Origin: Pseudomonadota bacterium
GTDB taxonomy: Bacteria > Pseudomonadota > Gammaproteobacteria > Xanthomonadales > Xanthomonadaceae
Direction: 5' to 3'
Assembly: GCA_023453655.1 (NCBI GenBank)
Contig: JAEXTE010000220.1
Span: 1-7,833, forward strand
Length of the DNA: 7,833 bases
In this document: one piece after another, positions 1 through 5,881 of the stretch
Layout of the letters: every line of letters begins with the position of its first letter
How positions within the stretch are numbered: position 1 is the first letter of the stretch
Translations under genes and position numbers: made by a program
Notes under the pieces: generated by a model
Told to the model about the DNA's origin: nothing
Database searches by the model: none
What the model saw: only the letters and a program-made list of their open reading frames with translations

Positions 1-651
1 CCCCGCCGCAGCCGGCTGTCCCGGGACGAAGTCAACGAACTGTTTTCCCGCCTCGCCGAGATCGACCCCGAGCCGACCACCGAGCTCGAGTATTCCACGC
101 CCTTCGAGCTGCTGGTCGCGGTGGTGCTGTCGGCCCCGGCCCCCGCCGTGGGCGTGAACAAGGCGACGCGGCGGCTGTATCCCGTCGCCAATACGCCGCA
201 GGCGATCCTCGACCTGGGCGAGGAAGGACTCAAGCGGCATATCTCCACCATCGGCCTGTTCAACGCGAAGGCGAAGAACGTGATGGCCCTGTGCCGGATC
301 CTGGTCGACCAGCATGGCGGCGAAGTGCCGCGCACCCGCGAAGCGCTCGAGGCGCTGCCGGGCGTCGGGCGCAAGACCGCCAACGTCGTGCTCAACACCC
401 TGTTCGGCGAGGGCACGATCGCCGTCGACACGCATATCTTCCGCGTGTCCAACCGCACCGGCCTGGCGCCGGGCAAGGACGTGCGCGCGGTCGAGGACGG
501 GCTGATGACGGTGGTGCCGCCCGAATACCTCCTGGGCGCGCACCACTGGCTGATCCTGCATGGTCGCTACGTGTGCAAGGCGCGCAAGCCCGACTGCCCG
601 CGCTGCATCATTCGCGATCTCTGCCGCTACCCCGACAAGACGCTGGCCTGA
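1..651 (+). CDS. nth: Endonuclease III (Nth), 5'-truncated by window edge, with altered QATD motif
   Basis: This is the base-excision-repair DNA glycosylase/AP lyase that removes oxidised pyrimidines. The frame is open from base 1 to the TGA at 649-651, giving 216 visible residues; E. coli Nth has 211, so the true start lies just upstream of the window. Visible motifs are TTELEYSTPFELL near the N-terminus, the helix-hairpin-helix LPGVGRKTANVV with the catalytic lysine codon at 373-375 (E. coli K120), and AVDTHIFRV with the catalytic aspartate at 427-429 (E. coli D138). The C-terminal [4Fe-4S] loop is C-X6-C-X2-C-X5-C, with cysteine codons at 574, 595, 604 and 622. Odd point: the normally conserved SAQATDVGVNK reads SAPAPAVGVNK (codons 130-159), losing the Gln that enters the DNA helix (E. 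coli Q41) and the T and D after it. The family call is very secure; whether this copy is active is uncertain. Confidence 0.95.
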   Translation, partial: PRRSRLSRDEVNELFSRLAEIDPEPTTELEYSTPFELLVAVVLSAPAPAVGVNKATRRLYPVANTPQAILDLGEEGLKRHISTIGLFNAKAKNVMALCRILVDQHGGEVPRTREALEALPGVGRKTANVVLNTLFGEGTIAVDTHIFRVSNRTGLAPGKDVRAVEDGLMTVVPPEYLLGAHHWLILHGRYVCKARKPDCPRCIIRDLCRYPDKTLA

Positions 652-737
652 CCGGCGCGCGGGCGGACGCATTTCCGCCCCGCGGGCGCCGTGCGACACC
701 TTCGCACGCCGATTCCCCCGCTGCCCGGGCGCCGTGC

Positions 738-812
738 GTGCAAGTTACGCAGACCCGGCTGCCCCACGCTGCAGCATCCAGGACATCCGCAGCTACCGCG
801 CCAGACGCCGGC
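738..812 (+). pseudogene. Decayed second copy of the Nth [4Fe-4S] loop, frameshifted
   Basis: In the nth frame this reads CKLRRPGCP, matching CKARKPDCP of Nth. One extra base within 763-766 then moves the homology to the next frame, where it continues PRCSIQDIRSY against PRCIIRDLCRY. Three of the four cluster cysteines are therefore recognisable across two frames, and the fourth is CGC (Arg) instead of TGC. It shares the TAC (Tyr) after that position with the nth copy and the GACATC with the third copy, which links the three as one family. It has no plausible start or ribosome binding site and I regard it as a non-coding relic. Confidence 0.7.
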
Positions 813-899
813 CGGCCGGCGCGTGCCGGACGCGTGCCCGCCCGCGGGCGCGATGCCGCAGCTTTCCGCTCCGCACCGTTCGCTGTCCGGCCAGGACGT

Positions 900-972
900 G
901 TGCAAGGTGCGCAAGCTCGACTGCCCGCGCTGCATCATCCGGGACATCTGCCGTCGCCCGGACCGAAAGCTT
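900..972 (+). pseudogene. Third copy of the Nth [4Fe-4S] loop, cysteine motif intact
   Basis: This segment reads VCKVRKLDCPRCIIRDIC and then RRPDRKL, against VCKARKPDCPRCIIRDLC and then RYPDKTL in nth, so all four cluster ligands and the C-X6-C-X2-C-X5-C spacing survive. Of the differences in the motif, several are silent (ATT/ATC, CGC/CGG, GAT/GAC, CGC/CGT) and one is a conservative Leu-to-Ile change, a pattern suggesting the copy once evolved under coding constraint. It is in the same frame as nth but lies beyond the nth stop, lacks the glycosylase domain, and has no obvious start or Shine-Dalgarno sequence. Most likely a relic of a tandem 3'-end duplication; an alternative is the remaining 3' end of a second nth gene. 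Confidence 0.7.
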
Positions 973-1020
973 CCAGCACGGGATGGCGGCGAGGAAACGG
1001 CCGTTCACGGCCGCGAAGCG

Positions 1021-1051
1021 GATCCGGCACCGGCTTCGCCGGCGCCGGATC
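1021..1051. terminator. Hairpin between convergent genes, probable bidirectional terminator
   Basis: GATCCGGC (1021-1028) pairs with GCCGGATC (1044-1051). Inside are one A/C mismatch and a CCGG/CCGG stem closing a CTTCG loop. It lies six bases beyond the peptidase stop and after the nth-derived repeats, exactly where convergent transcripts would end. Neither side has a run of T, so it is not a textbook intrinsic terminator. Confidence 0.5.
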
Positions 1052-1056
1052 GCCAA

Positions 1057-2679
1057 TCACTCGTCGTCGCGCTCGGTGAACGGCTTGCGCGGCATGCGCT
1101 CGGCGCGCGTGGCCGCGTGCCAGGCGAAGGAGGCGATGATGGCCGCAGCCTGCTTCAGGTCCTCCGGCACCACGTGGTCGTAGGTATCCAGGTGGGTGTG
1201 GTGGACGTGCGAGAAGTAGTCGGCCGGATCCTGCACGAACTGGAAGCCCGGCAGGCCGACGCGGTCGAACGACATGTGGTCGGTGCTGCCGGTGTTGCGG
1301 GTGGTGACGATGTCCGCGCCCAGGTCCTTGAACGGCTCCAGCCAGGCCTTGAACACCGGTACGGCGGCGTGGTTCTCCTGCGCATAGATGCCGCGTATCC
1401 GGCCGGTGCCGTTGTCGAAGTTGAAATAGGTGGAAAAACGCTCGTAGCCGCGCTTGCGCTGCAGCGGTCCGGTGCCGCGCTGGAAGGCGCGCGGCAGCGC
1501 CCGCTGCTCGGGATCGGTGGGCTCGGGATACGCGGCAAGGTGTTTCGAGACATAGCCCGCGGACCCGTTGAGGCCCTGCTCCTCGCCGCCCCACAGGGCG
1601 ATGCGGATGGTGCGGTCGGGACGCGCGCCGATCGCCTTGAGGATGCGCATGGCCTCCATCATCACCACCACGCCGGCGCCGTTGTCGCTGGCTCCGGTCC
1701 CGGTGTGCCAGGAATCCAGGTGGGCGCCGATGACCACCAGTTCGGACGCCTTGCCGCCCTTGCCCGGCAGTTCGGCGAAGACGTTGCTCGCCGGCAGGTC
1801 GGCGTCGCTGGTAAAGCCGCCATCGACGTCGATGCGCAGGCGCACGTCCTGCTTGCGCTCCACCGCACGCACCAGCTGGTTGTAGTGTTCGGCCGAGACC
1901 ACCAGCCCGGTCACGCCGGCCGGTTCGCCGGCCTTGCGCGCTCCGCCGCCGGCCACGCGCAGGATGCCGTTGTCCCAGGAGCTGATCGACAGCGTCGCCA
2001 CGGCGCCCTCTTCCACCAGGAAGGCATTGAGCGCGCGGTTCAGCTCCTCGCGCTTGCGGTACTCGGCAAGGCGCTTGGCCTGCGCGTCCTCACCCCGGTC
2101 CTGTGGCACCGGGAAGGTCTGCAGCTCGCCGAGTTCTTCTTCGCTGTAGCGGCGGAAGTCGGGACGCTCGGCAGGCTTGTAGGCGCGCGCCTCGTCGAGC
2201 AGCACGATCTTGCCGTGCAGCGTCCCCTTGTGCTTCTCCAGGTCCTCGACGGTCTTGAACGTGGCGCGCACCACTTCGCCTTCCACCGGGCCGTCGGTGC
2301 CGGGCGTCCAGGCCTTGGGCAGCGCGTGGATCGGCAACGTCCGCGGCGAAACCATCTCCACGCGCGCGGACCGGAATTCCCAGCCGCGGCCGAAGGCGGG
2401 ATCGTAGACTTCGTCGTGCACGTTGGCCAGGCCCCAGCCCGAGAGCTTGTCGCGCGCCCATGCGGTCGAGCGTTCGTACCCCGGCGAGTTGGTCAGGCGC
2501 GGACCGATGGTTTCGGTGAGTTCCTTGAGCAGCGCAGGCGCCTGCGAACGCCCGAAGGCCTCGTGGCGGATCTTCGCCACCATGTCCAGGTCGACCGGCT
2601 CGCCGGCCCGTCCCGCCCCGGCGGCACACAGCACCGCCAATCCCGCACCCCACAACCAGCCCCGCGTACTGCTCGCCAC
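1057..2679 (-). CDS. Secreted M28-family zinc metallopeptidase (PA-domain type)
   Basis: A 540-residue exported peptidase, probably releasing N- or C-terminal residues from peptides in the periplasm or outside the cell; the substrate cannot be read from sequence. I chose the GTG at 2679-2677 because AGGGGG (2691-2686) lies six bases upstream and it directly begins a signal peptide (arginine at residue 6, hydrophobic 8-20, GRA cleavage near 25); the 58 codons further upstream look non-coding. Residues about 130-300 form a protease-associated (PA)-like insert. The catalytic part shows the M28 ligands in order: H320 in GAHLDSW, bridging D332 in ASDNGAG, E366-E367 in WGGEEQG, D422 in FNFDNG, and H494 in HHTHLDTYD. 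All expected metal and catalytic residues are present, so it should be active. The layout resembles carboxypeptidase Q-like M28 members. It is separated from the porin by a terminator and no Pho box is seen. Confidence 0.9.
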   Translation of the reverse strand: MASSTRGWLWGAGLAVLCAAGAGRAGEPVDLDMVAKIRHEAFGRSQAPALLKELTETIGPRLTNSPGYERSTAWARDKLSGWGLANVHDEVYDPAFGRGWEFRSARVEMVSPRTLPIHALPKAWTPGTDGPVEGEVVRATFKTVEDLEKHKGTLHGKIVLLDEARAYKPAERPDFRRYSEEELGELQTFPVPQDRGEDAQAKRLAEYRKREELNRALNAFLVEEGAVATLSISSWDNGILRVAGGGARKAGEPAGVTGLVVSAEHYNQLVRAVERKQDVRLRIDVDGGFTSDADLPASNVFAELPGKGGKASELVVIGAHLDSWHTGTGASDNGAGVVVMMEAMRILKAIGARPDRTIRIALWGGEEQGLNGSAGYVSKHLAAYPEPTDPEQRALPRAFQRGTGPLQRKRGYERFSTYFNFDNGTGRIRGIYAQENHAAVPVFKAWLEPFKDLGADIVTTRNTGSTDHMSFDRVGLPGFQFVQDPADYFSHVHHTHLDTYDHVVPEDLKQAAAIIASFAWHAATRAERMPRKPFTERDDE

Positions 2680-2692
2680 ACGCCGCCCCCTG
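2680..2692 (-). promoter_or_regulatory. Shine-Dalgarno deciding the GTG start of the M28 peptidase
   Basis: On the minus strand AGGGGG (2691-2686) is followed by six bases and then GTG at 2679. No in-frame ATG lies between here and a distant one at 2853, and that longer form would bury the signal peptide, so this site fixes the start. Confidence 0.65.
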
Positions 2693-2888
2693 TCGCTCGA
2701 TTCGATGCAAAAAAAAACGATGCCCGGGCGCCGCTGGCGCCGCGTGCACCGTCCGCTGTCCTGGCGCGCGCACCGCAGTGCAGGCGGGCGCCATGGCGGG
2801 ACCTTAGCGCAGTGCAGCGGATCGGGGCCATGCCATTGGTCATGGGGCGCCACCTGCGCATCGAATCGCCCGGGGCGTGCCCCCCGAA

Positions 2889-2919
2889 CAGAAAAGGCCC
2901 CGGGCTTCCCCGGGGCCTT
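2889..2919 (-). terminator. Rho-independent terminator of the phosphate porin gene
   Basis: A perfect 11-bp stem (AAGGCCCCGGG at 2894-2904 with its complement at 2909-2919) closes a four-base loop. Read on the minus strand, the hairpin is followed by TTTTCTGTT. It lies about 25 bases after the porin stop codon and should insulate the peptidase gene downstream from Pho-driven transcription. Confidence 0.88.
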
Positions 2920-2943
2920 CGAAGCCGGCCGCGACCCCGCCGT

Positions 2944-4245
2944 CTACCAGGAGAACTGCGTGCGCAAGGCGTACTGCCCGGTCTCGTCGCCGGTCAAGCC
3001 GTTGTCGCCCCGGGTGTAGTTGAACATGAAGCGCAGGCCGGGATTGACGTAGTAGTTGACGCCCAGGATCCAGCTGCTCACGTCGAGTCCGGCGATGTCC
3101 TTGTTCTCGATCGAGTCGTAGCGTGCGGTCAGCTCCCACAGGCCACGGTCGGCCACCGGTGCCGAGCCGAACACGCCGGTGCCGGCCTTGTAGGGCTTGT
3201 GGCCGCCGTTGAGATGCCAGCTGCCCTGCAGGTACCAGGCGGTGACGTCCTGGTCGGGCCCGACCGGCTGGCCGAACGAGGCATTGGCGTATTCGCCCTG
3301 GAAGAACACCGGGCCGAAGGATCCGGCCGCCTCCAGCGCGTAGGCCGAGATGTCGCTGCGACTGGCGCCGGTCACGGTGGCGATGGCCTGCGATGGGCCA
3401 CGCCGGCCGGCGTAGTTGGCGACCGCGGACAGGTCCGCCGATCCCTGGTTGGCGTTCTCGTGACTGGCCCAGGCTCCGAAGTGGAGGGTGCTGTCGGAGG
3501 TGTTGATCGGGGCGAACGTCACGCGTCCGGCATAGCCCACGCCTTCGTTGCGCGAACCGCTGGCGCCGCGCAGGTTGAAGGCGCTGAAGCCGGCCGTGTA
3601 GTTGCCGCCGCCGCGCAGGTAGCCCACGCCCTGCTGGAACTGGCGGCCGCTGAACAGGCCCGTGGCGGTCGCGAACGGACGTTCCATCATCAGGATCTCG
3701 TTGGAACTGGTCAGCTCTTCCATCGCGCGGTAGGGCTTGAAGTGGCCGATGGTGAACTTGCCGCCGAGCGCCGACTTCGCGATGTAGGCATCGCGCAGGC
3801 CGTCGAGGTTGCTGCCCGCGGCGAAATCCTGCTCGAGCTTGTAGTCCCAGCCATAGGCCTTGCCCTGCAGCGTCAGGCGCGCGCGGCGGAACTCGGTGGT
3901 GCCGGTGGTGCTGGCCAGGTCGCGGTCGAAGGCATAGGCGTCGAAATGGATGCGGCCGCCCAGGGAGGCCTCGAACTTCTTGTCGGGCGACGTCACCTTC
4001 AGGCCGCCCTTGGTGGCAACCACCGGCGTGCCGGTGGCGATCTTGTCCAGGTTTTCCTGGGTGGCGACGTTGATGTCCGACTGCGCATCGGTGCGCGTTT
4101 CGAGCTCTTCGACCTTGGCCGCAAGCGCCGAGATCTGGGCCTTGAGCTCGGTGATTTCGCGGTCCTGCGCCGACTGGGCGGCGGCGGTGAAGCTGGTCGA
4201 GCCGAGTGCGGTGGCAAGCGCGGCAGCGAGGATCGTGTGACGCAT
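2944..4245 (-). CDS. Phosphate-selective outer membrane porin (OprP/OprO family)
   Basis: A 433-residue beta-barrel porin predicted to admit phosphate or polyphosphate across the outer membrane. The ATG at 4245-4243 is chosen because it starts a signal peptide (MRHTILAAALATALG, cleavage near AAA at 21-23); the upstream in-frame ATG at 4422 would place coding sequence across the Pho box. Residues about 28-54 are a short coiled coil (REITELKAQISALAAKVEEL), typical of the N-terminus of this family, where it helps trimerise. The barrel starts near LGGRIHFDAYAFDRD and alternates polar and aromatic residues to the C-terminal TQFSW, whose last aromatic residue fits a BAM-complex signal. Length is close to OprP/OprO proteins. 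A Pho box lies upstream and pstS is divergent, which supports phosphate over pyrophosphate or another anion, but selectivity itself is inferred from family and context. Confidence 0.9.
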   Translation of the reverse strand: MRHTILAAALATALGSTSFTAAAQSAQDREITELKAQISALAAKVEELETRTDAQSDINVATQENLDKIATGTPVVATKGGLKVTSPDKKFEASLGGRIHFDAYAFDRDLASTTGTTEFRRARLTLQGKAYGWDYKLEQDFAAGSNLDGLRDAYIAKSALGGKFTIGHFKPYRAMEELTSSNEILMMERPFATATGLFSGRQFQQGVGYLRGGGNYTAGFSAFNLRGASGSRNEGVGYAGRVTFAPINTSDSTLHFGAWASHENANQGSADLSAVANYAGRRGPSQAIATVTGASRSDISAYALEAAGSFGPVFFQGEYANASFGQPVGPDQDVTAWYLQGSWHLNGGHKPYKAGTGVFGSAPVADRGLWELTARYDSIENKDIAGLDVSSWILGVNYYVNPGLRFMFNYTRGDNGLTGDETGQYALRTQFSW

Positions 4246-4360
4246 GTGCTGAAGTCCCGATGATGGAAGGAAGTAGGTGCGCAGCGGCTGGTGCCGTCGC
4301 AACGCGAGCGCGTGGGTTGCCGATGGGGCGGCCCGGGCGTGCACAGGATGGGGCGGTTTC

Positions 4361-4378
4361 GTGACCGACAAATGACAG
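4361..4378 (-). promoter_or_regulatory. Pho box (PhoB operator) for the phosphate porin
   Basis: On the minus strand the sequence is CTGTCAT TTGT CGGTCAC, a 7-4-7 direct repeat. The first half-site is the exact consensus CTGTCAT and the second differs at one position from CTGTCAC. It ends 116 bases before the porin ATG. About 11 bases further on is ATCCTG, a possible weak -10, implying a leader of roughly 95 bases. In PhoB promoters the Pho box stands in for the -35 element. Confidence 0.85.
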
Positions 4379-4411
4379 CGCGTCGCAGCGCGCACGGACC
4401 TGCATTGCGCG

Positions 4412-4462
4412 GCGTCATGCAACCGTCATCGGCGCGGCATCGGCCTGTCATCTCGCGGTCGT
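4412..4462 (+). promoter_or_regulatory. Array of five PhoB half-sites upstream of pstS copy 1
   Basis: Five 7-base elements start exactly every 11 bases: GCGTCAT (4412), CCGTCAT (4423), GCGGCAT (4434), CTGTCAT (4445) and CGGTCGT (4456), separated by four-base spacers. The pattern matches the PhoB consensus of CTGTCAT-like repeats bound head-to-tail. A single Pho box needs two half-sites, so this array could hold at least two PhoB dimers. The best match, CTGTCAT, is nearest the gene but one. The array ends 48 bases before the pstS ATG. I do not see a convincing -10 hexamer in the GC-rich bases that follow. Confidence 0.85.
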
Positions 4463-4510
4463 GCAATGGCGCCGCAGCGGGACTCCCCCCGCATTGACTC
4501 CAGGGACACC

Positions 4511-5533
4511 ATGCACGCCATCTTCAAGACCTCGATCGCCGCGCTCGGCCTCTCGGCCGCGCTCGCCACCGGCACCGCCCGCGCCAACGACGCCACCGGT
4601 GCCGGCGCGTCCTTCGTGTATCCGGCCATCTCGCGCTGGTCGGCCGATTACCGGCAGGCCACCGGCAAGCAGATCAACTACCAGTCGATCGGCTCGGGCG
4701 GGGGCATCGCGCAGATCAAGGCGGCCACGGTCGATTTCGGATCGTCCGATGCGCCACTCGAGCCCGACGAGCTCGCCAAGTCAGGTCTGGCGCAGTTCCC
4801 GTCGGTGATTGGCGGCGTGGTGCCGATCGTCAACCTGCAGGGCGTACAGGCGGGCGCGATGAAGCTCGACGGCGCGACGCTGGCCAACATCTTCCTGGGC
4901 AAGATCACCAGGTGGAACGATCCGGCCATCGTCGCGCTCAACGGCGGCATTCCGCTGCCGGATGCCAAGATCACCGTCGTGCACCGCTCGGACGGTTCGG
5001 GCACCAGCTTCAACTTCACCAACTACCTGTCCAAGGTCAGCCCCGGCTGGAAGGACGCGGTGGGCGAAGGCACCGCGGTCAAATGGCCGGTCGGCATCGG
5101 CGGCAAGGGCAACGAGGGCGTGGCTGCCTATGTCAAGCAGATCAAGGGCGGCATCGGCTACGTCGAGCTGTCGTATGCGCTGCAGAACCGGCTGGCCTAC
5201 TCGCGCCTGAAGAACGCGGCCGGCAATTTCGTCAACCCGAGCGAGGAGACCTTCTCCGCGGCGGCGGCCAGCGCCGACTGGGGCTCGACCAGCGACTTCC
5301 ACCTGGTGATGACCAACGCGCCGGGCGAGAACGCCTGGCCGATCACCGCCACCAACTTCATCCTGATGCGCAAGCAGCCCAGGAACGCGGAAGGCGCAAA
5401 GAATGCCCGCGAATTCTTCCGCTGGGTGTACGCCAACGGCGACGACCAGGCGCGCACGCTGGGCTACGTGCCGCTGCCCGACTCGCTGGTGCGCCAGGTC
5501 GAGTCCTACTGGACCACCGCGTTGCCCTACTGA
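4511..5533 (+). CDS. pstS: Periplasmic phosphate-binding protein PstS, copy 1
   Basis: The high-affinity phosphate receptor for the PstSCAB ABC importer, acting in the periplasm; 340 residues against 346 in E. coli. The ATG at 4511 is preceded by AGGGA at 4502-4506 and begins a classic signal peptide (MHAIFKTSIAALGLSAALA, cleavage after ARA at residue 25). There is no lipobox, so it should be soluble. Phosphate-contact motifs are present: GAGASF (30-35), IGSGGG (60-65), FGSSDAPL with D80, and HRSDGSGTSF with R159, S163, G164 and T165. The C-terminal half keeps GIGGKGNEGV and GYVELSYALQ. Five PhoB half-sites lie upstream and a strong terminator follows 30 bases after the stop, so it appears to be a monocistronic phosphate-starvation transcript separate from pstC. 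It is a paralogue of the interrupted copy just downstream. Confidence 0.95.
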   Translation: MHAIFKTSIAALGLSAALATGTARANDATGAGASFVYPAISRWSADYRQATGKQINYQSIGSGGGIAQIKAATVDFGSSDAPLEPDELAKSGLAQFPSVIGGVVPIVNLQGVQAGAMKLDGATLANIFLGKITRWNDPAIVALNGGIPLPDAKITVVHRSDGSGTSFNFTNYLSKVSPGWKDAVGEGTAVKWPVGIGGKGNEGVAAYVKQIKGGIGYVELSYALQNRLAYSRLKNAAGNFVNPSEETFSAAAASADWGSTSDFHLVMTNAPGENAWPITATNFILMRKQPRNAEGAKNAREFFRWVYANGDDQARTLGYVPLPDSLVRQVESYWTTALPY

Positions 5534-5562
5534 TCTGCCCTCCTCTCCCCGGCGATCTTCCT

Positions 5563-5589
5563 GGCGGGCCTTCGGGCCCGCCCTTTTTT
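5563..5589 (+). terminator. Rho-independent terminator of pstS copy 1
   Basis: GGCGGGCC (5563-5570), a TTCG tetraloop and GGCCCGCC (5575-5582) form a perfect 8-bp stem, followed by C and six T residues (5584-5589). It is the strongest terminator in the window and separates the first pstS from the second pstS-pstC unit. Confidence 0.95.
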
Positions 5590-5803
5590 GGTTCCGCGCG
5601 TAGCGCCCTGGCGCGGCGGATCCCTGCCGCGGGCTTCGTCCAGTGACCGCCCGGAGCCGGAGTGACGACCGTTGCGCAGGGGGATTCACCGGCGCCGCGC
5701 AGATGCGCTGGGCAGTATCTGCCCCGATCCACCTGCGATCGCGCCTCTGGGTCCGTTCGCATCCCCGCGGCCACGGCGGGGCCGTTCGCAGTCGCGTCTG
5801 CGG
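5590..5803 (+). other. Untranslated spacer with one hairpin flanked by a direct repeat
   Basis: No gene is supported here. Short open frames cross it, but none has a family resemblance or a good ribosome binding site. The only local structure is a 6-bp hairpin (CCCCGC at 5763-5768 with GCGGGG at 5776-5781) lying between two copies of CCGTTCGCA (5753-5761 and 5782-5790). Its role is unknown and it may be chance in GC-rich DNA. Confidence 0.4.
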
Positions 5804-5832
5804 GCGTCATACGGCTGTAACAAAAACATCAT
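5804..5832 (+). promoter_or_regulatory. Pho box for pstS copy 2 and downstream pstC
   Basis: GCGTCAT (5804), ACGG, CTGTAAC (5815) form a 7-4-7 direct repeat; a third, weaker element ACATCAT (5826) keeps the 11-base phase across an AAAA spacer. The AT-rich stretch after it (TTTCATAGC, 5833-5841) could hold a -10. It ends about 50-60 bases before the ATG at 5882, so the second pstS and probably pstC onward have their own PhoB-dependent promoter. Confidence 0.75.
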
Positions 5833-5881
5833 TTCATAGCGGCATCCCCTCCACGGCCTGCCGGGCCTTCCGGAATTGCCC

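Larger units (their letters stand above)
573..972 (+). repeat. Tandem array of nth FeS-loop segments (period 165 then 162 bp)
   Basis: The sequence beginning GTGCAAG at 573 inside nth recurs at 738 and 900, so the spacings are 165 and 162 bp, both multiples of three. The third copy matches the nth copy closely: I count 9 mismatches over the first 56 bases without gaps. The second copy is more degraded. Sequence between the loops is also related: GGACGC at 665 and at 828 opens segments that align through a shared CCGCGGGCG to the next loop with about one gap. A 165-bp unit drawn back from the nth stop codon would equal the last 54 codons plus the stop, so repeated duplication of the gene's 3' end is a natural origin, though the outer parts are too decayed to prove the unit boundary. 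Confidence 0.8.

Noticed and set aside
2703..2760. Hairpin (GGCGCC-AGC-GGCGCC) and nine-T run upstream of the peptidase, read as attenuator or phase-variable tract
   Set aside because: The T run begins about nine bases after the stem, which is too far for an intrinsic terminator. It lies in the leader outside the coding region, so slippage would not switch the frame. No leader peptide is visible.
691..4263. Very long open frame on the plus strand (about 1190 codons)
   Set aside because: It lies opposite the M28 peptidase and porin genes, whose protein families are clear on the minus strand. Its sequence is Arg/Gly/Ala-rich with no domain sense. Absence of stops here is a by-product of high GC and codon bias.
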